Assembly: GCF_014534645.1 (NCBI RefSeq)
Contig: NZ_JACVQF010000223.1
Location: 62,001-126,000, forward strand
From: Streptomyces griseicoloratus
GTDB lineage: Bacteria > Actinomycetota > Actinomycetes > Streptomycetales > Streptomycetaceae
Direction of reading: 5' to 3'
DNA length: 64,000 bases
Below are positions 29,670 through 37,824 of the stretch, in pieces (the stretch's first letter is position 1; each line of letters begins with the position of its first letter). A program made the position numbers and the translations under genes. Below the pieces are notes generated by a model, which was not told where the DNA came from, did no database searches, and worked only from the letters and a program-made list of their open reading frames with translations.

Positions 29670-30416
29670 ATGACGCAACCCACCGCCTTCCGGCGAGTGC
29701 CCGCCGCGTTACGGCCGTTCCGGGTGCTGGACGCCTACTCGTGCATCGGCGGCGCCGCCAAGGGCTACCAGCGGCTCGCACGGCTGTTGCCCGGCGTGCA
29801 CGTCACCGGCGTCGACAGCCAGGCGCAACCGGACTACTGCGGTGACGCCTTCCACCAGGGCGACGCCATCGACTTCATCCGCGCGCACGGCCACGAATTC
29901 GACTTCATCCACGCCTCTCCGCCCTGCCAGGGTGAGGGTGCCCCGACCAAGGGCACCAATGCCGCTCGCAACGCGGCGATCGGTCGGACCTACCCGAGGC
30001 TCATCGCCCCCACCCGGGCCGCGCTGGAGGCCACGGGACGGCCGTACGTGATGGAGAACGTGGCCGGGTCCGAAGTCCGCAAGGACATCCGCCTGTGCGG
30101 AGAGATGTTCGGCCTCGGAGTGCTCATGCACCGCTACTTCGAACTCGGGGGCTGGACCACCGCCCAACCGGCACACCCTCACCACCGGGGCAGGGTGCGC
30201 GGTTGGCGGCACGGCCAGTGGCACGACGGGCCGTACGTGGCCGCCTACGGACAAGGCGGCGGCAAGGCAACCGTGGAGGAGATCCGCGCGGCCAAAGGCA
30301 TTGACTGGTCGACCGATCACCTGCGTCTGCGGGAGGCCCTGCCGCCCGCCTACACCGAGTGGATCGGCCGCGCCTACCTCGCCACCCTCACCCCCTCCCT
30401 GGGGGTGGCCGCGTGA
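29670..30416 (+). CDS. Cytosine-C5 DNA methyltransferase-like protein with a TTA codon
   Basis: A 248-residue protein. Motif I is LDAYSCIGGAAKGYQRL (about 20-36), motif IV has the catalytic Cys in ASPPCQGEG (Cys86), and motif VI is VMENVAG (Glu129). It is shorter than typical C5 methyltransferases and I see no clear target-recognition domain, like many phage and element Dcm-like proteins. Codon 14 is TTA (29709-29711), the only in-frame TTA I found in the window; in Streptomyces this makes translation depend on the bldA tRNA. It is coupled (GTGA overlap) to the prim-pol gene. It may mark element DNA. Confidence 0.8.
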   Translation: MTQPTAFRRVPAALRPFRVLDAYSCIGGAAKGYQRLARLLPGVHVTGVDSQAQPDYCGDAFHQGDAIDFIRAHGHEFDFIHASPPCQGEGAPTKGTNAARNAAIGRTYPRLIAPTRAALEATGRPYVMENVAGSEVRKDIRLCGEMFGLGVLMHRYFELGGWTTAQPAHPHHRGRVRGWRHGQWHDGPYVAAYGQGGGKATVEEIRAAKGIDWSTDHLRLREALPPAYTEWIGRAYLATLTPSLGVAA

Positions 30417-31303
30417 ACGAGTCCCTGACGCGCGCCGCGTTGGACGCCGCGGAACGCGGCTGGCACGTCTTCCCGCTCCGTCCCGGCACCAAGCGGCCCG
30501 CCCTGCACGGGGAGAAGTCGTGCCCCGGCACCGGGCCCTGCGTGGGCGGGCACCGCAAGTGGGAGGACCGGGCGACGACCGACCCGGACCGGATCCGGGC
30601 CGCGTGGTCGCAGGCGCCGTACAACGTCGGCATCGCCACCGGCCCGTCCGGGCTGCTCGTCGTCGACCTGGACGTGCCCAAGGACAAGGGCAGTTCGGAC
30701 GCGCCTTGCGGCGCGGCGACCTTTGCGGCGCTCTGCGAGCGCGCCGGGCAGGCCGTCCCCGACACCTACCGCACCCGGACCGCGAGCGGCGGACAGCACC
30801 TGTACTTCACCGCCCCGGACGGCGTCCGGCTGCCCAACACCGCAGGCACGGTCGCCGCTTCGGTCGACACCCGGGCGTGCGGCGGGTACGTCGTCGCCGC
30901 CGGCAGCATCCTGCCCGCCGGACGCTACGAGGCACTGAGCGGCGCTGTGGCCGTCCCTCTGCCCGGATGGCTGCTGGCCGTCCTGCAACCCGCTCCCGCA
31001 CGCCCTGCGGGCCCGCTGCGGCTGCCGGCGGTGGACGGCAGCCGCGCGGCGCTGGCCGCGCTGGAGGCCGAATGCGCCGTGGTCGCTGCCGCCCCGGACG
31101 GACTGCGGAACACCACCCTCAACCGCAGCGCGTTCAAGGTGGGGCGGTTCGTCGCGTGGGGCGACCTCCCCCGGCACGTGGCAGAGGACGCCTTCCAAGC
31201 AGCTGGAGAGGCCGTGGGACTCACCGCTACCGAGTGCCGGACCACGATCCGCAGCGCCCTGGACAGCTCCCTGCGCACCGCCCGGCCCCGGGAGGCGGCA
31301 TGA
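30413..31303 (+). CDS. AICE primase-polymerase (prim-pol)
   Basis: The enzyme has 296 residues with GTG start overlapping the previous stop. The AEP catalytic pair lies in LLVVDLDVPKD (Asp85, Asp87), followed by TASGGQHLYFTAP (catalytic His region) and ACGGYVVAAGS. N-terminal WHVFPLRPGTKRPAL is the usual strand of plasmid prim-pols. It should synthesise primers for element replication with the SF3 helicase encoded two genes downstream. C-terminal helices match the PriCT-like region. It is the core of a RepPP-type AICE module. Confidence 0.88.
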   Translation: MNESLTRAALDAAERGWHVFPLRPGTKRPALHGEKSCPGTGPCVGGHRKWEDRATTDPDRIRAAWSQAPYNVGIATGPSGLLVVDLDVPKDKGSSDAPCGAATFAALCERAGQAVPDTYRTRTASGGQHLYFTAPDGVRLPNTAGTVAASVDTRACGGYVVAAGSILPAGRYEALSGAVAVPLPGWLLAVLQPAPARPAGPLRLPAVDGSRAALAALEAECAVVAAAPDGLRNTTLNRSAFKVGRFVAWGDLPRHVAEDAFQAAGEAVGLTATECRTTIRSALDSSLRTARPREAA

Positions 31304-31728
31304 GCACCCCGAACCGCCCCCGCTTGGAAGGCCAACCGACCCCCACCACCAGCCCGGACGCCGCCCGACCGGCCGCGCCCCCGGCGGCCGTGGGCGAGCC
31401 GAAGGACGCCGCCCGTCAGGGCGTCGTAACTGCTCTTCCCCGCTCGAAGCGGTTCACGGCCGGCGACGCGCAGCCCAGCAGCGACCCGACGCCGGACCGG
31501 CCCGGCCTCCGCGTCTACGCCCCGCCGGTCTACCGGCACCACTGGGACGGGGCCCGCTGGTCCAAGCGCTACGGCGACACCCCCACCGCCGCCTACGCCT
31601 GCGCCTGCGGGCAGATCGCCACCGCCCGCGGACAGCAGGCTGTGGCCGCCCTGGTCGCCGAGTACGCCGCCCACACCTCCGGTTGCACCGGAACCCCCAC
31701 CACGCCGGAACGGAGGAACGCCGCATGA
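31300..31728 (+). CDS. Hypothetical replication-module protein
   Basis: A 142-residue protein translationally coupled on both sides (ATGA overlaps). The first 80 residues are Pro/Ala/Thr-rich and likely disordered. The rest, YRHHWDGARWSKRYGDTPTAAYACACGQIATARGQQAVAALVAEYAAHTSGCTG, has a CxC...H...C arrangement that could bind zinc. No family recognised. Sitting between primase and helicase genes, it probably assists replication. Confidence 0.6.
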   Translation: MSTPNRPRLEGQPTPTTSPDAARPAAPPAAVGEPKDAARQGVVTALPRSKRFTAGDAQPSSDPTPDRPGLRVYAPPVYRHHWDGARWSKRYGDTPTAAYACACGQIATARGQQAVAALVAEYAAHTSGCTGTPTTPERRNAA

Positions 31729-33131
31729 CCGGCATGGAAGAACTGCCCGCACCCTCCAACCCCCTCGCCGTCGCCCGCCGACTACTGCCGGACTGGCAGA
31801 CCGAAGACGGACACCTCGTGTGCCGGCGCTGGCGCGGCTCATGGATGCGCTGGACCGGCACCTGCTGGCGCGAGCTGGACGAAGCACAGATCCGCGCCGC
31901 CATGTACACCCGACTCGAACACGCCGTCTACAGCGCCCCGGGCAAGGACGGACAGCCGGAACTGAGGGACTGGGCACCCACCAAGCAGAAGATCGGCAAC
32001 CTTCTCGACGCGCTCGGCGCCATCACGCTGCTGCCCACCGAGACCGACGCCCCCTCCTGGATTGACCAGAACGACGGAGCGCAAGTGGACGGGAGTCCGA
32101 TCGTGGCGTGCGCCAACGGGCTGCTGCGCATCCGGGACCGGGCGCTGCTGCCGCACGGACCCGGCTTCTTCAACCTCGTCTCGGTACCCTTCGCCTACGA
32201 CCCCGCCGCGACCGCGCCCACCTGGCTGCGCTTCCTGGGGCAGATCTGGCCGGACGCCTCAGACGCCATCGCCGCACTTCAGGAGTGGTTCGGCTACGTC
32301 TTGTCCGGCCGCACCGACCAGCAAAAGATCCTGCTCATGGTCGGTCCCTCCCGATCCGGCAAGGGCACCATCGCCCGCGTGCTGAAGATGCTGGTCGGAA
32401 AAGAAAACCTCGCCGGGCCGACCCTGGCAGGACTCGGCACCAACTTCGGGCTGTCCACCCTGGTCGGCAAGCCCCTCGCGGTCATCTCCGACGCCCGGCT
32501 GTCAGCCAACGACAACAGCCAAGTCGTCGAACGGCTGCTCACCATCTCCGGTGAGGACACGATCGACATCGACCGCAAGTACCGCCAGCCCTGGACAGGG
32601 AAGCTACCCACCCGGCTGATGATCCTCTCAAACGAGCTGCCCCACTTCGGCGACTCCTCCGGGGTCATCGCCCGCCGCTTCATCGTGCTCAACATGACCG
32701 TCTCGTGGCTGGGCAAGGAAGACTCCACCCTCACGGACAAGCTCACCGCCGAAATGCCCGGCATCATCAACTGGGCCCTTGACGGGCTGGCCCGGCTGGA
32801 GACCACGGGCCGGATCACGGAACCCGTCTCCAGCCGCGAAGCGGTCACGACCATGCAGGACACCGCCTCGCCCACCTCCGCGTTCCTCCGGGAACGCTGC
32901 GCCACCGGACCCACGTGCAGCGTGCCCGTGGACACCCTGTGGGCCGTCTGGCGCGACTGGGCCGAGGACAACGGCGTCCGCGCCGGCACGAAACAGGTCT
33001 TCGGCCGCAATCTGCTCTCCGTCGTACCCCAACTCAACCGCACTCGTCCCCGAGACGCCTACGGCCGACAGGTGGCCACCTACAACGGGATCACCCTCAA
33101 GCACTCCGAATCACATCAGCCTGAGTCGTGA
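31725..33131 (+). CDS. Phage/plasmid P4-type SF3 helicase-primase
   Basis: The product has 468 residues. An N-terminal D5_N-like helical domain is followed by an SF3 helicase core: Walker A MVGPSRSGKGT (about 205-215), Walker B-like PLAVISDARL (about 250) and motif C-like RLMILSNELPHFGDSSG, then the arginine region VIARRFIVL. It should unwind element DNA as a hexamer during replication. A winged-helix-like C-terminus (VPVDTLWAVWRDWAEDNGVRAGTKQVFGRNL) matches the D5/P4 poxvirus-type domain. The stop codon lies inside a GAGTCGTGACTC palindrome. Confidence 0.88.
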   Translation: MTGMEELPAPSNPLAVARRLLPDWQTEDGHLVCRRWRGSWMRWTGTCWRELDEAQIRAAMYTRLEHAVYSAPGKDGQPELRDWAPTKQKIGNLLDALGAITLLPTETDAPSWIDQNDGAQVDGSPIVACANGLLRIRDRALLPHGPGFFNLVSVPFAYDPAATAPTWLRFLGQIWPDASDAIAALQEWFGYVLSGRTDQQKILLMVGPSRSGKGTIARVLKMLVGKENLAGPTLAGLGTNFGLSTLVGKPLAVISDARLSANDNSQVVERLLTISGEDTIDIDRKYRQPWTGKLPTRLMILSNELPHFGDSSGVIARRFIVLNMTVSWLGKEDSTLTDKLTAEMPGIINWALDGLARLETTGRITEPVSSREAVTTMQDTASPTSAFLRERCATGPTCSVPVDTLWAVWRDWAEDNGVRAGTKQVFGRNLLSVVPQLNRTRPRDAYGRQVATYNGITLKHSESHQPES

Positions 33132-33192
33132 CTCACCGCGGCTCAACCCCCTCCCGATCGGCTCTGAGTCGCGATGAGTCACGACTCAGAGC
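33123..33192. repeat. GAGTCG inverted-repeat cluster before xis
   Basis: GAGTCGTGACTC (33123-33134) overlaps the helicase stop; its reverse complement GAGTCACGACTC is at 33176-33187. The latter is embedded in an 11-bp stem (GCTCTGAGTCG 33161-33171 with CGACTCAGAGC 33182-33192). Candidate roles are regulator binding for xis-int, or part of the element's replication origin. Confidence 0.5.
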
Positions 33193-33243
33193 AATGTCAC
33201 TCGAACTCGCTCGCCCCAGAACACGCCTTCCCCGAGGAGTGCA

Positions 33244-33429
33244 ATGGCCCGCACGCACATGCTCAAGCTCCCCGAAGTACTCGCAGAGATCGAGATGAGC
33301 CGCGCTGCTTTCTACCGCATGCGTGCTCGTGGCAAGGCCCCGAAGCTCATCAAGCTCCCGAACGGACAGATTCGCTGTCGCCGCAGCGACCTGGACGCGT
33401 GGTGGGCCGAGCACGAGATCGCAGCCTGA
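33244..33429 (+). CDS. xis: Excisionase (Xis), MerR-like HTH
   Basis: A 61-residue basic protein, ATG 5 bp after GAGGAG. LKLPEVLAEIEMSRAAFYRMRARGKAPKLIKLPNGQIRCRRSDLDAWWAEHE is the typical winged-helix of AlpA/MerR-like excisionases. It lies 59 bp before the integrase gene as in pSAM2. It should bend att DNA and favour excision, perhaps through the arm sites at both element ends. Confidence 0.9.
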   Translation: MARTHMLKLPEVLAEIEMSRAAFYRMRARGKAPKLIKLPNGQIRCRRSDLDAWWAEHEIAA

Positions 33430-33442
33430 ACCAGACCAGACA

Positions 33443-33472
33443 GAAGGGGCCCCGCTATGGCGGGGTCCCTTC
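33443..33472 (+). terminator. Hairpin between xis and int
   Basis: GAAGGGGCCCCGC and GCGGGGTCCCTTC form a 13-bp stem with one G-T pair and a 4-nt loop. It ends 16 bp before the int start and may reduce integrase expression relative to Xis. Confidence 0.6.
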
Positions 33473-33488
33473 GCTGTGAGGGAGAGCA

Positions 33489-34865
33489 ATGCACAGCTAC
33501 GACGTGCGCATCTGGAGTATCCGGAAGCGTCCGAGCAAGGCCGCGCCGTTCCAACTGCGGTGGCTGGTCGCCGGCGAGGAGTTCCAGGAGAAGTTCGCCA
33601 CCAAGACGCTCGCCGACGCACGCCGCGCGGAACTGCTGTCCGCGACTCGCAAGGGCGAGCCGTTCGACACGGAAACCGGACTGCCCATCTCCGAGGTGCG
33701 CGAGCGGAACCGCACGAACTGGTACACCCATGCCCGTGCGCACGCCGCCCGGAAGTGGCCGACGGCGGCTGCGAAGCATCGCGCGAGCATCGCGGAAAGC
33801 CTGACCATCGCCACGATGGCTCTATGCCCCACGGGGAAGGGCCGTCCGGCGGACGACCTCTTGCGTCGGGCGCTGTACCAGTGGGGTTTCAACGCGGGAC
33901 GCCACGACCAGGAACCGCCGGAGGCGGAGGGTAAGGCGTTGGCGTGGGTGGAGCGCAACGCGCCGGCCGTGGTCGACCTGGACAGCGCCAAGCGCGTGCG
34001 CACGGTGCTGGAGCACCTGGCCAAGCGGCAGGACGGCAAGCCGGCCGCCGCCAACACGTTCCGGCGTCGCCGGGCGGTGCTGAGCAATTGCCTGCGCCTG
34101 GCCGTCGAACACGAGCTGCTGCCCGGCAACCCACTGCACCGCGTCCACTGGGAGACTCCCAAGGCAGTGGAGGAACTGGACGTGCGGAGCGTCGCCACGC
34201 CGGCGCAGGCACGGGCTCTGTTGGACGCCGTTCGCACGCAGGGTCCCCGCGGCGCCCACCTGGTCGCGTTCTTCGCGTGCATCTATTACGCGGCGATGCG
34301 GCCGGAAGAAGTGTCCATGCTCAGTGCCGACCAGTGCGATTTGCCCACAGAGGGATGGGGGCGGCTCATGCTCGCCGGCGCACGACCGCAGGTCGGATCG
34401 GCATGGACGGACGACGGCAAGCCGTACGAAGAGCGACAGTTGAAGCACCGGGCCCGCCGGGCGGTCCGTCCTGTGCCCATCCCGCCCGTACTGGTCGGCA
34501 TCCTGCGGGATCACATCGACGCGTTCGGCACCACAGCCGACGGTCGGCTGTTCAGCGCCGTGCGCGGTGGCCCGGTCCGGTCGCAGGAGTACGGCGCGGT
34601 GTGGAAGGAGGCCCGCCGGAAGGCGCTCACTCCCGCGCAGGCCGCCTCTCCGCTGGCCGCCATCCCGTACGACCTGCGGCACGCGTGCGTGTCGTTCTGG
34701 CTCCGCTCCGGGGTGAGCCTCGCGGAGACCGCCCGCCGCGCGGGACAGAGCGTCGCCGTGCTCCAGCGCTACTACGCCAAGGTGCTGGACGGCGAGGAGG
34801 ACAGGATGAACGCCCTGATCGAGCAAGGTCTGGCGGAGGACGGGAGCGGGACCGAGAGGCCGTGA
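33489..34865 (+). CDS. int: Tyrosine site-specific integrase
   Basis: The recombinase has 458 residues. There is an N-terminal arm-binding/SAM-like core-binding region (about 1-200) and a catalytic domain with first Arg in YYAAMRPEEV (about 270), box II IPYDLRHACVSFWL (Arg and His; Tyr replaces the first His of the usual HxxR) and RAGQSVAVLQRYYAKV, where the second Tyr region holds the nucleophile (about 427). It catalyses recombination between attP and the tRNA-Ser(TGA) attB. The gene ends 134 bp from attR. ATG follows GAGGGAGAG. Confidence 0.93.
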   Translation: MHSYDVRIWSIRKRPSKAAPFQLRWLVAGEEFQEKFATKTLADARRAELLSATRKGEPFDTETGLPISEVRERNRTNWYTHARAHAARKWPTAAAKHRASIAESLTIATMALCPTGKGRPADDLLRRALYQWGFNAGRHDQEPPEAEGKALAWVERNAPAVVDLDSAKRVRTVLEHLAKRQDGKPAAANTFRRRRAVLSNCLRLAVEHELLPGNPLHRVHWETPKAVEELDVRSVATPAQARALLDAVRTQGPRGAHLVAFFACIYYAAMRPEEVSMLSADQCDLPTEGWGRLMLAGARPQVGSAWTDDGKPYEERQLKHRARRAVRPVPIPPVLVGILRDHIDAFGTTADGRLFSAVRGGPVRSQEYGAVWKEARRKALTPAQAASPLAAIPYDLRHACVSFWLRSGVSLAETARRAGQSVAVLQRYYAKVLDGEEDRMNALIEQGLAEDGSGTERP

Positions 34866-34869
34866 ATCC

Positions 34870-34907
34870 TGGCCGCAGGTTGGCCGCACGCACTGGTCAG
34901 AGGCGGG
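34870..34907. promoter_or_regulatory. Right integrase arm-type repeat
   Basis: TGGCCGCAGGTTGGCC (34870-34885) and TCAGAGGCGGG (34897-34907) match the left pair at 20902-20935 with one mismatch in each block. They lie between int and attR. Confidence 0.55.
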
Positions 34908-34941
34908 ATACCGGCGGGACGGGGTGAGACAGGGTGCACAT

Positions 34942-34977
34942 AGAAGGGGTGCCGCTCCGGAGAGTGGCACCCCTTCT
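34942..34977. terminator. Terminator between int and tRNA-Ser(TGA)
   Basis: AGAAGGGGTGCC and GGCACCCCTTCT form a 12-bp perfect stem with a 12-nt loop between convergent int and tRNA genes. Confidence 0.75.
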
Positions 34978-34998
34978 GACCTGCAAGGCTTGTGACCT

Positions 34999-35056
34999 GC
35001 GCGGAGGCGGTGGGATTTGAACCCACGGTGACATCGCTGCCACGACGGTTTTCAAG
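34999..35056. repeat. attR (58 bp, within tRNA-Ser)
   Basis: The right copy of the 58-bp direct repeat, forming the 3' part of the intact tRNA-Ser(TGA). Integration therefore leaves a functional tRNA on this side and the truncated duplicate at 20768. Confidence 0.95.
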
Positions 35057-35088
35057 ACCGTTCCCTTAGGCCGCTCGGGCACACCTCC
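35002..35088 (-). tRNA. tRNA-Ser (TGA)
   Basis: An 87-nt class II tRNA on the minus strand: acceptor GGAGGTG/CGCCTCC (one G-T pair), anticodon loop CTTGAAA (anticodon TGA), long variable arm and T-arm GGTTCAAATCC. Its 3' 55 nt come from the AICE attR. CCA is not encoded. Confidence 0.95.
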
Positions 35089-35151
35089 CCGCGCCGCACG
35101 TGATCGGCGGCGCGGGGACCAGGGTAGCGGGTCGGTGCGGCCGTGGGTGGG

Positions 35152-36729
35152 TCAGCTGTCGCCGACCCGGGAGCCCAGGGTGAGTTCGACCGTGTGCTCC
35201 TTGCCGTCGCGTTCGTAGGTGACCGTGACCTTGTCGCCGGGCTTGTGGGTCCAGATCTCGCCGATCAGGGTCGGGCCGCTGTCGATCACCCTGTCGTCGA
35301 GCTTGGTGATGACGTCGCCGGGCTTGAGACCGGCGTCGGCGGCCGGGCCGCCCTCCTCGACGGCCTCGGAGCCGCCGGAGCCCTGCTCGGTGATCTGGGC
35401 GCCGTTCGTCGTCTCCTCCAGGGAGACGGAGGCGCCGATCTTGGCGTACACCGGCTTGCCGGTCTTGATCAGCTGCTGGGCGACGTACTCGGCCTGGTTG
35501 ATCGGGATGGCGAAGCCCAGGCCGATCGAGCCGGCCTGGCCGGTGCCGCCGAAGCCGCCGTTGCTCGTGGACTGGATCGCGGAGTTGATGCCGATCACGT
35601 TGCCCTTCGCGTCCAGCAGCGGACCGCCGGAGTTGCCCGGGTTGATCGAGGCGTCGGTCTGCAGGGCGCTCATGTAGGACGCCTTGCTGCTGGCGCTGCC
35701 GTCGCTGGAGGCCACGGGGCGGTTCTTGGCGCTGATGATGCCCGTGGTCACCGTGTTGGACAGGCCGAAGGGGGCGCCGATGGCGATGGTGCTGTCGCCG
35801 ACCGCGACCTTGTCGGAGTCGCCGAGGGTGAGCGGCTTAAGGTTCGACGGGGTGTCCTTGAGCTTGATGACCGCCACGTCGTAGCCCTGGGCGTTCCCGA
35901 CCACCTCGGCGTCGTACTTCCTGCCGTCGGGGAAGGTCGCGCTCAGCTTGCCGCCGTCGACCGCCTCCGCCACGACGTGGTTGTTGGTGACGATGTGGCC
36001 CTGCTTGTCGAAGACGAAGCCGGTGCCCGTACCGCCCTCGCCGTTGCTGCCCTCGGCCTCGATGGTGACCGTGCTGGGCAGCGCCCTGGCGGCCACGCCC
36101 GCGATCGTGCCCGGGTCGCGCTTGACGGAGCCGCCGGATTCGGAGGCGGAGACCGTCGTGGAGCCGGTCTCGTCGTTGTTCTTGGCGAGGGTGTAGCCGA
36201 GTCCGCCGCCCAGTCCGCCCGCGACCAGCGCGGCGATCAGGGTCGCGGCCACCAAACCCCCGCGGCCACGGCCGGACTTCGGCGCGGGCGGCTGGTAGGA
36301 GGCTCCCCAGCCGCCGCCGGAACCGTCGTCGCCACCCCCACCGCCGTACGACGGGGAGGCCGGCGGCGGGGGCGGCGGCCAGGAGGCGTCGGGCGCCGAG
36401 CCCCGGGCGGCGGGCCCGTGGGGCGCGTGCCCCGGGTGGCCGTGGGAGGCCTGTGGGCCCGGGTAACCCTGGGGGGGCTGTGCGCCCGGGTGACCGTGGG
36501 AGGCGTGGGCCTGGGGCGTGCCTCCCGGCTCCGCGGCGGTGGGTGCGGCATGCTGGTCCGCGGCGGGCGCCGGCGGCCGGTCCGCTACTCCCGGAGTGTT
36601 CGCCGGCGGCGTCGTCGGTGCGCCCTCCGTCGGCGCGGGAGGCTCGGAGGGGGCTGCGGGAGATTCCACCGGCACGGGGGGTGCGGACGGGGCCGGGGGT
36701 ACCGTGGTGCCCTCGTTCTCGGTGTTCAC
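35152..36729 (-). CDS. HtrA/DegP-like membrane-anchored serine protease with PDZ
   Basis: The protein has 525 residues; GTG follows AGGAGAAAAGCT. An N-terminal 155-residue Pro/Ala/Gly/His-rich cytoplasmic tail, with repeats of HGHPG type, precedes one membrane helix (about 158-180). The trypsin-like domain has the triad His251 (TNNHVV), Asp284 (YDVAVIKL) and Ser367 (NPGNSGGPL). A PDZ domain fills about 425-515 (GGPAADAGLKPGDVITKLDDRVIDSG). It should degrade or chaperone misfolded proteins outside the membrane. It is divergent from the GDPD gene. Confidence 0.94.
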   Translation of the reverse strand: MNTENEGTTVPPAPSAPPVPVESPAAPSEPPAPTEGAPTTPPANTPGVADRPPAPAADQHAAPTAAEPGGTPQAHASHGHPGAQPPQGYPGPQASHGHPGHAPHGPAARGSAPDASWPPPPPPASPSYGGGGGDDGSGGGWGASYQPPAPKSGRGRGGLVAATLIAALVAGGLGGGLGYTLAKNNDETGSTTVSASESGGSVKRDPGTIAGVAARALPSTVTIEAEGSNGEGGTGTGFVFDKQGHIVTNNHVVAEAVDGGKLSATFPDGRKYDAEVVGNAQGYDVAVIKLKDTPSNLKPLTLGDSDKVAVGDSTIAIGAPFGLSNTVTTGIISAKNRPVASSDGSASSKASYMSALQTDASINPGNSGGPLLDAKGNVIGINSAIQSTSNGGFGGTGQAGSIGLGFAIPINQAEYVAQQLIKTGKPVYAKIGASVSLEETTNGAQITEQGSGGSEAVEEGGPAADAGLKPGDVITKLDDRVIDSGPTLIGEIWTHKPGDKVTVTYERDGKEHTVELTLGSRVGDS

Positions 36730-36996
36730 AGCTTTTCTCCTCGGTCCACGGCTGTCGTCCGGTCACACTGGTCGCGCTCGGCCACCCTCGCGGGCGCTGC
36801 TTCACGGTCCGGCGCGATGGAGGTGTCCATGCCTTTTTTGCCTGCCGTCAGCTTTTCCCACGGGCCGTCAGAGCACCATAAGCGGTCGCTGTGGACCCGC
36901 GGCGCTTACTTACTACAGGTCATCCAAGACTAAACGGGCGTGGCCGTCGGCACCTCCGGCCGGACGTCCGCCCCCGCACGGTGGCACCATGTCGCG

Positions 36997-37824
36997 GTGA
37001 CCCACGCACGACAGCAGCGCATCCAGGTCGTCGCCCACCGGGGCGCCTCGGAAGAGGCTCCCGAGCACACCCTCGCCGCGTACAAGAAGGCGATCGAGGA
37101 GGGGGCGGACGCCCTCGAGTGCGATGTGCGGCTCACCGCCGACGGGCATCTCGTCTGCGTCCACGACCGCCGGGTGAACCGCACGTCCAACGGCCGCGGC
37201 GCGGTCTCGGCGCTGGAGCTCGCCGAGCTGGCCGCCCTGGACTTCGGGGCCCGGAAGACCCGGGAGTTCTGGCGCACACGCGACGAGGAGCCCGACTGGG
37301 AGCACCGGCCGGAGGACCGGGAGGAGACCTCCGTCCTCACCCTGGAGCGGCTTCTCGAACTCGTGTCCGACGCGGGCCGCCGGGTGGAGCTGGCCATCGA
37401 GACGAAGCACCCCACGCGCTGGGCGGGTCAGGTGGAGGAGCGGCTGCTCGCGCTCCTGAAGAAGTTCGGCCTCGACGCCCCGGCCTCCGCCGCCGACTCC
37501 CCGGTGCGGGTGATGAGCTTCTCGGCCCGTTCGCTGCACCGGGTACGGGCCGCGTCGCCGGCCCTGCCCACGGTCTACCTGATGCAGTTCGTCTCGCCCC
37601 GGCTGCGCGACGGTCGGCTGCCGGCCGGTGTCCGGATCGCGGGCCCCTCGATCCGGATCGTACGCAACCACCCCGCGTACATCGAGCGCCTGAAGGGGGC
37701 GGGCCACCAGGTGCACGTGTGGACCGTGAACGACCCCGAGGACGTCGACCTCTGCGTCCGCCTGGGGGTCGACGCCATCATCACCAACCGGCCTCGGGCG
37801 GTGCTCCAGCGGCTCGGCCGCTGA
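36997..37824 (+). CDS. Glycerophosphodiester phosphodiesterase
   Basis: The enzyme has 275 residues from GTG at 36997; an earlier in-frame GTG at 36940 would add 19 unlikely residues. VVAHRGASEEAPEHTLAAY with AHRG and the following Glu, LECDVRLTADGHLVCVHD, and VHVWTVNDPEDV near the end are all GDPD hallmarks (catalytic His pair and metal-binding Glu/Asp). It hydrolyses glycerophosphodiesters to glycerol-3-phosphate and an alcohol. No signal peptide is seen, so it is probably cytoplasmic. Confidence 0.93.
   Translation: MTHARQQRIQVVAHRGASEEAPEHTLAAYKKAIEEGADALECDVRLTADGHLVCVHDRRVNRTSNGRGAVSALELAELAALDFGARKTREFWRTRDEEPDWEHRPEDREETSVLTLERLLELVSDAGRRVELAIETKHPTRWAGQVEERLLALLKKFGLDAPASAADSPVRVMSFSARSLHRVRAASPALPTVYLMQFVSPRLRDGRLPAGVRIAGPSIRIVRNHPAYIERLKGAGHQVHVWTVNDPEDVDLCVRLGVDAIITNRPRAVLQRLGR

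Larger units (their letters stand above)
20768..35056. mobile_element. AICE (pSAM2-like integrative and conjugative element) in tRNA-Ser(TGA)
   Basis: The element is bounded by a perfect 58-bp direct repeat, 20768-20825 and 34999-35056, identical to the 3' part of tRNA-Ser(TGA). The integrase gene ends 134 bp from the right repeat. Contents in order: GntR repressor and partner (leftward); then rightward transfer genes with FtsK/TraB, small element proteins, a methyltransferase-like gene, prim-pol and SF3 helicase, Xis and Int. This is the AICE architecture with a RepPP-type (prim-pol) replication module. No rolling-circle RepSA, Nudix (pif) or Pra-like gene is apparent. Confidence 0.93.
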
